Shown here piece by piece: positions 1 through 6,358 of a stretch of DNA of 7,536 nt. A program made the position numbers and the translations under genes. Below the pieces are notes generated by a model. That model saw nothing but the letters and a program-made list of their open reading frames with translations. It was not told the origin of the DNA and made no database searches. Source of the DNA: Actinomycetes bacterium (lineage in GTDB: Bacteria; Actinomycetota; Acidimicrobiia; Spongiisociales; UBA5794). Each line of letters opens with the position of its first letter. Positions within the stretch are counted from its first letter, which is position 1. Where the stretch lies: positions 1-7,536 of the forward strand of contig JAMBLK010000303.1 of the NCBI GenBank assembly GCA_023336855.1, written 5' to 3'.

Positions 1-506
1 CGCTTGGGGAGATCCGGCCGACCTTCGTGGCGTTCATCATCAGCTTCTTGCTCGTGGGCATGTACTGGGTGGGACATCGTTCATCCTTCGCCCAGGTTCA
101 GTACATCGATCGCAATACGATCTGGCTGAATCTCCTCTTCCTTCTACCGGTATCGCTCGTTCCATTTGCGTCCGCGGTGTTGGGCAACTACCAGAGCGAA
201 CCGACAGCTCTTCACATATACGGGCTCGTGCTCATCGCGGTAACCGTGCTCCGTATGGTTCTCGACGTCTATCTCTCTCGGCATCCAGGACTCCTCTGGC
301 AGCAGTCTGATGGGCAAGTCCGGCGATTGGTGAGAATCACGGCCGGGGCGCCGCTCGTCGTGTACGTGATAGCGATGACGGTCGCGATATGGATTCCGTG
401 GCTCAGCCTTCTGCTCTACTTCTCGATACCGTTGCTCTACTTCGTCCTCGTAACGGTGCTCAAGTCGGACCCCAGGACCAGAGTCTCGGCCGAAGACCTC
501 TCGTAA
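1..506 (+). CDS. TMEM175-family (DUF1211) integral membrane protein, 3' part
   Basis: The reading frame is open from the left edge (first full codon at position 3) to a TAA at 504–506, so the gene is cut at its 5' end. The GTG at 27 is an internal valine, because the residues before it (LGEIRPTF) continue the family pattern. Hydrophobic segments follow in order: FIISFLLVGMYWV, then TIWLNLLFLLPVSLVPFASA, one near IYGLVLIAVTVL, and a long C-terminal pair around VYVIAMTVAIWIPWLSLLLYF. The histidine after the first segment (WVGHR) and the WLNLL…LVPF stretch are typical of prokaryotic TMEM175 proteins, whose characterised members are potassium channels in the cytoplasmic membrane. The N-terminal pore helix with the FSD-type signature would lie outside the window, so channel function cannot be checked here. 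The gene converges on the DUF3068 gene across a strong hairpin. Confidence 0.8.
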   Translation, partial: LGEIRPTFVAFIISFLLVGMYWVGHRSSFAQVQYIDRNTIWLNLLFLLPVSLVPFASAVLGNYQSEPTALHIYGLVLIAVTVLRMVLDVYLSRHPGLLWQQSDGQVRRLVRITAGAPLVVYVIAMTVAIWIPWLSLLLYFSIPLLYFVLVTVLKSDPRTRVSAEDLS

Positions 507-514
507 CGGTGACG

Positions 515-550
515 CGGAGACGCCCCCGCCCGGAGGCGGGGGCGTCTCCG
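515..550. terminator. Bidirectional GC-rich hairpin terminator
   Basis: A perfect inverted repeat pairs 515–530 with 535–550 (16 bp, almost all G:C) around a 4-base loop CGGA. It starts 8 bases after the TMEM175 stop and lies 37 bases from the stop of the convergent DUF3068 gene, where a shared terminator is expected. No U-tract follows on either strand, as is common in high-GC actinobacteria. A smaller hairpin follows at 553–567 (GAGGCT/AGCCTC, 3-base loop). The fold is seen directly; terminator function is inferred from position. Confidence 0.75.
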
Positions 551-587
551 GAGAGGCTGAGAGCCTCCGGGTAGTAGGGCGTGTTGG

Positions 588-1631
588 CTACACCGCTGCC
601 GGCTCGTCTTCCTCTTTCATCACGAAGACGTAGTAGATGCCGCCGATGATTCCGATGGCACCCAGCAGGATCAAGATGGCGGGGACGTAGACCCCGAACA
701 GGTTGAGCTGGCTGATGCCGTCGTTGGCGTCGTTCACCGCATCCTGAACTGATGCTGCTGACGTCACATACGTGAGGTTCTGCACTTCGGTCAGCAGGAT
801 CGGATCCGGTGCGCCGGGCACCATGAGTGCCACCTGGCGGGACTCGAGCACGTCGATGTCGATGAGGACACCCGTGTTCGGCTCGACCCAGTAGGTCTTG
901 TCGAAGGCGAACGTGTACGTCAGCGGCACTGGATCGGGCATCGCTTCAAGGACCGGTCCGAGTTGCGCCATCATCTCGTCGGGCAGTCCGAACGACGGAG
1001 CCAGAGAGAGCAACAGATCCTTCGGGAATGCGGCCGGGAACTGAGCGAGCAGTTCCGGATCCACGATGACCGCGGGATCCTCAGCTGCATGGAACTTGTA
1101 GGTGTTGATTCCGCCGCGTTCCTCCTCACCGATGTAGGAGAGGACCGTGATTTGTTGGGTGTCTCCGTTCCAACCGATGTAGTCCTTGCTGTCTGACCCA
1201 ATCGGCCAGCCGATCACGAGTCCCTCTCGAAGAAGGATTCGAGCGTCGCCGGAGTAGTCCTGGATCGCATTCATCGTCGTGCGGTTGATCGCGTAGATGC
1301 TGAGCGATTCGGCCACCGGTCCCGCCGGAGAGCTCATCACAGCGTGATCGGAGACTACCGCACCGTCGTCTCCGCCGACGCCGAGAGTCTTCACCGTTCT
1401 CGCAATAGTGACGGGTACGTCCCGCAAGAACAGGTTCGCCATGTCGCCCGTTTCCAACGCTGCTGCATTCATCATCACGCCCAACTGGCCTTCGTAGTTC
1501 CGCGTCGTATCGATGTCGTCGGGGAACTTGGCCTGCGAGGGGAGTATGACGAACTTGACGGCCAGCCCTCCCACCAGGAAGACGACTCCGAGTACCAGAA
1601 TCACCCACCCGATTCCTTTGGTCTTATTCAT
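588..1631 (-). CDS. DUF3068 / PorA-family membrane-anchored protein
   Basis: This 347-residue protein matches the actinobacterial DUF3068 family, named in Pfam after porin PorA; its exact role is not known to me. One hydrophobic helix lies near the N-terminus (about residues 8–30, WVILVLGVVFLVGG). A second lies at the C-terminus (about 313–337, VYVPAILILLGAIGIIGG) and is followed by a short acidic tail. Between them is a large, probably extracytoplasmic β-rich domain with the family's features: an early DTT…EG segment, an INRTT stretch, and a YIGEEE…INTYKF motif where the family has a VGEEEV.G..TY-like element. I chose the ATG at 1631 over the in-frame ATG at 1643 because GAGGTG stands 4 bases before it and overlaps the upstream ATG. 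The gene is transcribed divergently from oleA and ends at the shared hairpin. A real pore-forming role is only suggested by the family name. Confidence 0.8.
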   Translation of the reverse strand: MNKTKGIGWVILVLGVVFLVGGLAVKFVILPSQAKFPDDIDTTRNYEGQLGVMMNAAALETGDMANLFLRDVPVTIARTVKTLGVGGDDGAVVSDHAVMSSPAGPVAESLSIYAINRTTMNAIQDYSGDARILLREGLVIGWPIGSDSKDYIGWNGDTQQITVLSYIGEEERGGINTYKFHAAEDPAVIVDPELLAQFPAAFPKDLLLSLAPSFGLPDEMMAQLGPVLEAMPDPVPLTYTFAFDKTYWVEPNTGVLIDIDVLESRQVALMVPGAPDPILLTEVQNLTYVTSAASVQDAVNDANDGISQLNLFGVYVPAILILLGAIGIIGGIYYVFVMKEEDEPAAV

Positions 1632-1635
1632 GGAG

Positions 1636-1641
1636 CACCTC
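1636..1641 (-). promoter_or_regulatory. Ribosome binding site of the DUF3068 gene
   Basis: On the minus strand the sequence reads GAGGTG, then CTCC, then ATG (1631). This is the best Shine–Dalgarno-like sequence near any start in the window. It decides the start codon, because the alternative ATG at 1643 overlaps this motif and has no purine-rich sequence of its own. Confidence 0.6.
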
Positions 1642-1659
1642 ATTCGGTTTCGTGGACGG

Positions 1660-1678
1660 CCGAACCGCCCTTGTTCGG
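1660..1678. repeat. Inverted repeat CCGAAC-N7-GTTCGG, possible operator
   Basis: Perfect 6-base arms (1660–1665 and 1673–1678) flank a 7-base spacer. A further half-site-like ATTCGG lies at 1642–1647. The site is about 30 bases upstream of the DUF3068 start and could bind a dimeric regulator. A repeat this short can arise by chance in GC-rich DNA, so function is unproven. Confidence 0.3.
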
Positions 1679-1723
1679 TGTAGGAGGATAGTCGACAGGA
1701 CGCGAGGCACTGGCAGCGGAGCC

Positions 1724-1792
1724 ATGGCTGATATCGACCGTATGCTCACTTACCTGCGAGAATCGCACCTACTCACTACGAAAGATCACTGA
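1724..1792 (+). CDS. Possible 22-residue leader ORF ending on the oleA start
   Basis: An ATG at 1724 opens a frame of 22 codons (MADIDRMLTYLRESHLLTTK then DH). Its TGA at 1790–1792 overlaps the oleA ATG in the arrangement TGATG. oleA has no clear ribosome binding site of its own (the preceding bases are GAAAGATCACTG), so translation of this ORF could deliver ribosomes to oleA. Against this, its own ribosome binding site is poor: a GGAG sits only two bases before the ATG. I recognise no family and no attenuator-type run of codons. It may be a chance ORF. Confidence 0.25.
   Translation: MADIDRMLTYLRESHLLTTKDH
1755..1767. repeat. Palindrome TGCGA-GAA-TCGCA upstream of oleA
   Basis: Perfect 5-base arms around a 3-base centre end 24 bases before the oleA ATG. 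The sequence CTCACT occurs on either side (1745–1750 and 1772–1777), 27 bases apart. The position suits a repressor operator near an oleA promoter, or a small hairpin in the leader RNA. Arm length is short, so this is a candidate only. Confidence 0.3.
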
Positions 1793-2811
1793 TGTCCGGC
1801 AACGCCACGTTCACCATGACCGACACCGCCATCGTCTCCATCGCCCATGTGAACGCTCCGGAGGTGGTGACGTCTTCACAGTTCGATGAGATCTTGACCG
1901 AGACATACGCCCGTGTTGGTGGTCAGCCCGGGCTTCTTGAGAGCCTTGCAGGTATCCAGGAGCGTCGATGGTGGCCGGAGGGATACCTCTTCACAGACGC
2001 CGCCGCGGCAGCCGGAGCGAAAGCCATCGAAGCCAGCGGGGTACGTGTCGATGAGATCGGTCTGCTGATCGACACATCCGTGTGTCGTGATCGGCTCGAA
2101 CCTTCATCCGCCGTGACCGTCCACCATGCGCTGGATCTTCCGAGCTGGTGCCTCAGTTTCGATCTCTCCAACGCCTGTCTCGGATTCGTCAGCGCTCTCC
2201 AGGTCGCCGGAAACATGATCGACAGCGGACAGATCAACTACGCGTTGATCGTCGATGGCGAGGGCAGCCGCCAACTGCACGAGGCGACGCTCGGCCGGCT
2301 CGCCGGATCAGACGCCACGATGGCCGATCTGTTCGCCGAGTTCGCATCACTGACGCTCGGCTCGGGCGGAGCCGCCGCCGTTGTCGGACGCCACTCTGAG
2401 AACCCGGGCGGTCACAAGGTCGTCCGAGGAATCTCAAGGGCCGATACGAGCCATCACGGTCTGTGCGTCGGCGATCTCAACCAGATGCGCACCGATACGA
2501 AGTCCCTGCTTGATGCCGGGTTGCACGTCTCGAAGATCGCGTGGATCGACGCGGACGAGTTTGGGTGGCTCGATGCCGACCGGTACATCGTCCACCAGGT
2601 TTCGCAGGTCCACACACGGATGATGTGTGAGTATCTCGGCATCGACATGGACAAGGTGCCGCTCACGTTCCCGTTCCTCGGCAACGTCGGCCCTGCGTCG
2701 ATCCCGATCACGCTCTCGATGGAAGCCGAATCGCTCAACGAGGGAGACAAGGTTCTTCTCCTCGGGATCGGCTCCGGGATCAACGCGTCGGCAATCGAAC
2801 TGATCTGGTGA
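1792..2811 (+). CDS. oleA: OleA, thiolase-family head-to-head acyl-CoA condensing enzyme
   Basis: OleA joins two fatty acyl-CoAs by non-decarboxylative Claisen condensation to a 2-alkyl-3-ketoacid, the first step of long-chain olefin synthesis in the cytoplasm. The 339-residue length is normal for OleA and KAS III relatives. The nucleophile is Cys129 in DLSNACLGF. Glu103 (RLEPSS) precedes it by 26 residues, the spacing of Glu117 and Cys143 in Xanthomonas campestris OleA. His268 (IVHQVS) and Asn298 (LGNVGPASIP) are 30 residues apart, as are His285 and Asn315 there. These spacings separate OleA from ordinary FabH. The C-terminus GIGSGINASAIELIW is also family-like. The ATG at 1792 is chosen because the GNATF N-terminus fits actinobacterial OleA as I recall it, and no other start exists upstream in frame before a stop at 1729. 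The stop overlaps the oleBC start by 4 bp. Acyl chain-length preference cannot be read from the sequence. Confidence 0.93.
   Translation: MSGNATFTMTDTAIVSIAHVNAPEVVTSSQFDEILTETYARVGGQPGLLESLAGIQERRWWPEGYLFTDAAAAAGAKAIEASGVRVDEIGLLIDTSVCRDRLEPSSAVTVHHALDLPSWCLSFDLSNACLGFVSALQVAGNMIDSGQINYALIVDGEGSRQLHEATLGRLAGSDATMADLFAEFASLTLGSGGAAAVVGRHSENPGGHKVVRGISRADTSHHGLCVGDLNQMRTDTKSLLDAGLHVSKIAWIDADEFGWLDADRYIVHQVSQVHTRMMCEYLGIDMDKVPLTFPFLGNVGPASIPITLSMEAESLNEGDKVLLLGIGSGINASAIELIW
2808..2811 (+). other. GTGA stop–start overlap of oleA and oleBC
   Basis: The oleBC GTG (2808–2810) overlaps the oleA TGA (2809–2811), and no clear Shine–Dalgarno sequence precedes the GTG. This is the usual sign of translational coupling by termination–reinitiation and would keep OleA and OleBC amounts linked. 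Confidence 0.7.
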
Positions 2812-5378
2812 CCGCCGGACCGACCGAACCCGCCCAACATCCACCCGCCGGTCTCGACGGTCTCGAGCCGCACTGGTCGAGGCTTGTCACGACGCCACAA
2901 CTCGACGGTGTTGGCCGGACCTGGCATCTCCTCGACAATCAAGTTCCGGATCCGACGGTCACGCTGCTCTGTGTCCATGGGAACCCCACATGGTCGTATC
3001 TCTGGCGTGATCTCATCGCGCAGGCTCCATCCGGTGTTCGGGTGATCGCGATCGACCACCTCGACATGGGGTTCTCAGAGCGCACCGGCACTACCCGCCG
3101 CCTCGAACAGCGCATCGATGACCTCTGCGCTCTCACCGACGAACTCGAACTCACCGGGCCGGTCGTGACCGTCGCCCATGACTGGGGAGGTCCGATCTCC
3201 CTCGGGTGGGCTCAACGTCACCGAGATCACCTGGCTGGCATCGTTCTGATGAACACAGCGGTTCATCAGCCATCCGGATCGCCGGCCCCGACCTTGATTC
3301 GGATGGTTCGGACTCCCGGCATGTTGGAGAAGATCTGCACGACGACCCCGATGTTCGTTCGCGGGACGATGGCGCTCACCAGGCCACGGGCCGCTCGATC
3401 GATCCGTGACGCATACGAGGCTCCCTACCGGACCGCCGATCGGCGGGAAGCTATCGGCGCATTCGTCGAGGACATCCCGCTCGATGAAAGCCATCCAAGC
3501 CAATTGGTCCTCGACCGTATCGCCGCGGATCTCGACCAACTCACCGACGTGCCGGCGCTGCTGCTGTGGGGACCATCCGACCCGGTGTTCTCAGACCTCT
3601 ATCTCTGGGATCTCGCTGCACGGTTGCCCAACGCCGACATCCACCGGTTCATCGGTGCAGGCCATCTCACGCCCGAAGACGCCGACGTTGCATCTGCCGT
3701 CTTCGCCTGGCTGGATCGACCCGAGCGGCAGATACCGCAGATTCCGGCAGAGCAGGAACGAGATCCACTCTGGTCCGCGATTCATAGAAGGGCCGGTGAC
3801 GACACCGCCGCCATCGTTGAGATGGGTAAAGATGGGAAGGAGGAGTCGATCTCGTTCGACGGACTTCATGCCGACGTCAATCGGGTCGCCGCCGGTCTTG
3901 CCGATCTCGGCATCGCCCGGGGGAGCAGGGTGGCGCTGCTCATACAGCCGGGCATCGATCTCGCTATATGCCTCTATGCCTCCTGGCAAATCGGCGCCGT
4001 GGTCGTTCTCGTCGATGCAGGGCTTGGAGTCAGGGGCATGGGCAGAGCGTTGGCGAGCGCCAGCCCGGAATATCTGATCGGAAACATGCAGGCTTTGACG
4101 GTCGCACGCACGATGCGTTGGCCCGGTATCCGCATCGCATCAGCCTCCCTGGATCCAACCAGGCGGCGACTGTTGGGAGTGCGGGCGACGCTCGACGATG
4201 TGCGCAAGCGGGGGGACGGACGTCCGGTGCCACGGCCGCCGTCGTCTGCCGACGTGGCGGCAGTCGTGTTCACATCGGGAGCAACCGGCCCCGCAAAGGG
4301 CGTCGTGTACAGACACCACCAGATTCAGGCTCAACGCGATGCCATCGTCGACCTCTACGGCATCCAAGCCGAGGACAGCCTGGTTGCGGCGTTCGGACCG
4401 TTCGCCCTGTTCGGACCCGCCATGGGGATCTCGTCCGCCGTTCCAGACATGAAGGTCACGTCGCCGGGGACCCTTACAGCGCCAGCTCTGGCCGATGCCG
4501 CGGCGGCGATCGAGGCGACCCTGGTATTTGCGTCGCCTGCCGCTCTGAGAAATGTTGTCGCCACCGCTGGTGAGATGTCATCGGATCAGGCTGAGACATT
4601 GACGCGGCCCCGAATCTTGATGTCGGCCGGCGCCCCCGTTCCTGCCGCAGTGCTCCGAGCCGTCGGCGGGTTGATGCCACACGCGGAGCTGCACAGCCCG
4701 TATGGCATGACCGAGGTGCTTCCCGTCGCAGACATCAGCCTTGCCGAGAGCGAAGTCGTTCCCGATGGCAATGGTGTCTGCGTCGGACACCCCGTCGCAG
4801 GTGTTCATGTCGCGATCAGCCCGCTCGACACCGATGGCAAGCCGACGGGACAGCTCACAGAGGAGAGCGGCGTGGTCGGCGAGGTGTGTATCCAGGCCGC
4901 TCACATCAGAGACGGGTACGACAAGCTCTGGAAGACCGAGCACGACGCTTCCCAACCCGCCGGGTGGCACCGCAGCGGCGACGTTGGTCACATCGACGAG
5001 GCCGGACGGCTCTGGATCGAAGGTCGGATCGGGCACATCGTGACGACACCCGCCGGTCCCGTCACTCCGGTCGGGATCGAACACGCCCTCGCTGAACTCC
5101 CTGATGTCGCCCAAGCTGCTGTGGTCGGCGTCGGGCCTGGCGGCACTCAACAGGTGGTTGTTGTTGCCGTGGAGACGGCTCCTCGGCGTCGAGCAGATCT
5201 TGCCGACGAGGATCTGGCCGATCGAGTGCGAGCGAAGGCGGGGGACGTTGACGTGGCGGCTGTGCTGCTGGTGCCATCGCTCCCCGTCGACAAGCGCCAT
5301 AACTCAAAGATCAACCGCACCCGGGTCGCCCGATGGGCGGAACGGGTCCTCGCCGGTGGTCGGATGGGTCGGATATGA
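2808..5378 (+). CDS. oleBC: OleBC fusion: β-lactone decarboxylase plus β-lactone synthetase
   Basis: This 856-residue protein fuses two enzymes. Residues about 30–305 are an α/β-hydrolase (OleB) related to haloalkane dehalogenases: HGNPTW at 57–62, nucleophile Asp125 in HDWGG, Asp258 in LLLWGPSD and His286 in GAGH. OleB removes CO2 from the β-lactone to give the cis-olefin. A short Pro/Gln/Glu-rich linker (about 306–320) leads to OleC, an ANL-superfamily adenylate-forming domain of about 535 residues. It carries TSGATGPAKG (489–498), SAGAPVP, YGMTE (632–636), HRSGD with Asp725, Arg740 in EGR, and the C-terminal RHNSKINR with Lys834. OleC uses ATP to close the 2-alkyl-3-hydroxyacid to a β-lactone. 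The GTG start overlaps the oleA stop (GTGA), and no other initiator fits the junction better. A Pro-rich N-terminal extension precedes the OleB core. Such fusions are known in actinobacteria such as Micrococcus. All key residues are present, so both halves look active. Confidence 0.93.
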   Translation: MTAGPTEPAQHPPAGLDGLEPHWSRLVTTPQLDGVGRTWHLLDNQVPDPTVTLLCVHGNPTWSYLWRDLIAQAPSGVRVIAIDHLDMGFSERTGTTRRLEQRIDDLCALTDELELTGPVVTVAHDWGGPISLGWAQRHRDHLAGIVLMNTAVHQPSGSPAPTLIRMVRTPGMLEKICTTTPMFVRGTMALTRPRAARSIRDAYEAPYRTADRREAIGAFVEDIPLDESHPSQLVLDRIAADLDQLTDVPALLLWGPSDPVFSDLYLWDLAARLPNADIHRFIGAGHLTPEDADVASAVFAWLDRPERQIPQIPAEQERDPLWSAIHRRAGDDTAAIVEMGKDGKEESISFDGLHADVNRVAAGLADLGIARGSRVALLIQPGIDLAICLYASWQIGAVVVLVDAGLGVRGMGRALASASPEYLIGNMQALTVARTMRWPGIRIASASLDPTRRRLLGVRATLDDVRKRGDGRPVPRPPSSADVAAVVFTSGATGPAKGVVYRHHQIQAQRDAIVDLYGIQAEDSLVAAFGPFALFGPAMGISSAVPDMKVTSPGTLTAPALADAAAAIEATLVFASPAALRNVVATAGEMSSDQAETLTRPRILMSAGAPVPAAVLRAVGGLMPHAELHSPYGMTEVLPVADISLAESEVVPDGNGVCVGHPVAGVHVAISPLDTDGKPTGQLTEESGVVGEVCIQAAHIRDGYDKLWKTEHDASQPAGWHRSGDVGHIDEAGRLWIEGRIGHIVTTPAGPVTPVGIEHALAELPDVAQAAVVGVGPGGTQQVVVVAVETAPRRRADLADEDLADRVRAKAGDVDVAAVLLVPSLPVDKRHNSKINRTRVARWAERVLAGGRMGRI
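5375..5378 (+). other. ATGA stop–start overlap of oleBC and oleD
   Basis: The oleD ATG (5375–5377) overlaps the oleBC TGA (5376–5378). It sets the oleD start: the frame is open upstream to about 5333, but that part lies inside the OleC domain, and the Rossmann β-strand begins directly after this ATG. A GGTCGG stretch just upstream may act as a weak ribosome binding site. Confidence 0.75.
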
Positions 5379-6358
5379 AGGTGCTTGTGACCGGATCGAC
5401 GAGCCTTGTCGGGCGTGCCGTCGTGGCCCGTCTCAGTGACCGAGGGGATGCCGTGACCGTGCTGCAGCGGCAACCAAGCCGCCTTGACGTGGCTGAACAT
5501 CTTGGAGATGTCGCAGATCGTGCCGCCGTCGACGCGGCCGTAGACGGAATGGAGGCTGTCATCCACGTTGCCGGGCGTGCATCGGCGACAGGGGGGTGGG
5601 CGCTGTTCGATGCGACGAACGTCCAGGGGACGCGCAACGTTGTTGAAGCCGCACGGGCAGCAGGAGTCACCCGGTTCGTTCATGTCTCGTCGCCATCGGT
5701 CGCCCACGATGGACGATCTCTTGTTGGTGCGTCGGCGGGACCCGCTGACCCGGATCATGCGAGGGGCTACTACTCCAGGAGTAAGGCCCAGGCGGAGTTG
5801 ATAGCGCTCGCGGCGAACTCATCCGACATGCCAATCGTCGCCATACGTCCGCACCTCATTTGGGGTCCGGGCGACACCCAGCTCGTGGGGCGCATCGTTG
5901 ACCGGGCCAGGTCCGACCGCCTCGCGATCGTGGGATCGGGTGCGGCACTGATCGACACGACCTACATCGACAATGCAGCAGATGCGCTCGTCGCTGCTCT
6001 TGATGCTGCCCCGCAACTCGGCGGGAGAGCTCTCGTGGTGACCAACGGTCAACCGCGTCCTGTTCGAGAGATCCTGAGCCGGATCGTCATGGCGGCCGGT
6101 CTCGAACCGCCGCGGTTCAAGGTGCCATATCGCGTAGCGCGAACCGGTGGGCTCGCCGTAGAGCAGATCTGGGACCGACGCGGAAGGGATGACGATCCGC
6201 CGATGACGAGTTTCCTTGCCGAGCAACTCGGCACGGCGCACTGGTTCGATCAACGCCAGACACGTCGCTCTCTGCAGTGGCAACCCGAAGTCAGCATTGA
6301 TGAAGGCTTCCGGCGGCTGCAGCTGTGGTTCGAGACAGAAGCTGCTCGAGAGGCCTAA
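5375..6358 (+). CDS. oleD: OleD, NAD(P)H-dependent 2-alkyl-3-ketoacid reductase
   Basis: OleD reduces the OleA product to the 2-alkyl-3-hydroxyacid that OleC cyclises. The 327-residue protein is an extended short-chain dehydrogenase of the 3β-hydroxysteroid dehydrogenase type. It opens with MKVLVTGSTSLVG, the Rossmann β-strand and nucleotide-binding loop (T6–G13). A second strand, VTVLQRQPSR (from residue 27), has Arg32 placed to contact an NADPH phosphate. The catalytic group appears as Ser105/Ser106 in VHVSSPSV and Tyr133–Lys137 in YYSRSK (YxxxK). RPHLIWGPGDTQLV and TTYIDNAADAL are typical extended-SDR segments. The loop is unusual: the family consensus TGxxGxxG has Ser10 in place of the middle glycine. 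The gene is third in the operon and overlaps oleBC by 4 bp. Its TAA overlaps the stop of the convergent DUF1684 gene, leaving no room for a terminator between them. Confidence 0.9.
   Translation: MKVLVTGSTSLVGRAVVARLSDRGDAVTVLQRQPSRLDVAEHLGDVADRAAVDAAVDGMEAVIHVAGRASATGGWALFDATNVQGTRNVVEAARAAGVTRFVHVSSPSVAHDGRSLVGASAGPADPDHARGYYSRSKAQAELIALAANSSDMPIVAIRPHLIWGPGDTQLVGRIVDRARSDRLAIVGSGAALIDTTYIDNAADALVAALDAAPQLGGRALVVTNGQPRPVREILSRIVMAAGLEPPRFKVPYRVARTGGLAVEQIWDRRGRDDDPPMTSFLAEQLGTAHWFDQRQTRRSLQWQPEVSIDEGFRRLQLWFETEAAREA

Larger units (their letters stand above)
1632..1791. promoter_or_regulatory. Divergent intergenic region between DUF3068 and oleA
   Basis: About 160 bases separate the two divergent starts, so promoters for both the DUF3068 gene and the ole operon must lie here or overlap it. 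I see no convincing −35/−10 pair on either strand. TATGCT at 1741–1746 (+) looks like a −10 box but lacks a good −35 at 16–18 bases. The region also holds an AGGAGG at 1683–1688 with no start codon at a usable distance, two inverted repeats and a short ORF, listed separately. Promoter placement is by position only. Confidence 0.5.

Noticed and set aside
27..29. GTG as start of the TMEM175-family protein
   Set aside because: The frame is open to the window edge, and the residues before the GTG fit the family, so it is an internal codon of a cut gene.
1641..1643. ATG at 1643 as start of the DUF3068 gene
   Set aside because: It overlaps the GAGGTG ribosome binding site of the ATG at 1631 and has none of its own. 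It would also add only MRCS before the basic N-terminus.
1683..1688. AGGAGG as a ribosome binding site
   Set aside because: No start codon lies within a usable distance downstream on the plus strand, and the next ATG is at 1724.
3406..4077. Plus-strand ORF of 223 codons in another frame of oleBC
   Set aside because: It is a shadow of the OleB–OleC junction with Ser/Arg/Pro-rich composition and no motifs. The real frame runs through without a break.
4578..5300. Minus-strand ORF of 240 codons inside oleBC
   Set aside because: It lies wholly opposite the OleC domain, whose motifs are clear in the plus frame. The translation has no recognisable domain and reflects codon bias in GC-rich DNA.
5333..5374. 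Upstream start for oleD
   Set aside because: It would add 14 residues before the Rossmann strand and sit deep inside oleBC. The ATG at 5375 overlaps the oleBC stop and starts exactly at the fold.
5147..5758. Minus-strand ORF of 203 codons across the oleBC–oleD junction
   Set aside because: It is antisense to two well-supported genes, has an Arg/Ser-rich composition and shows no family motif.
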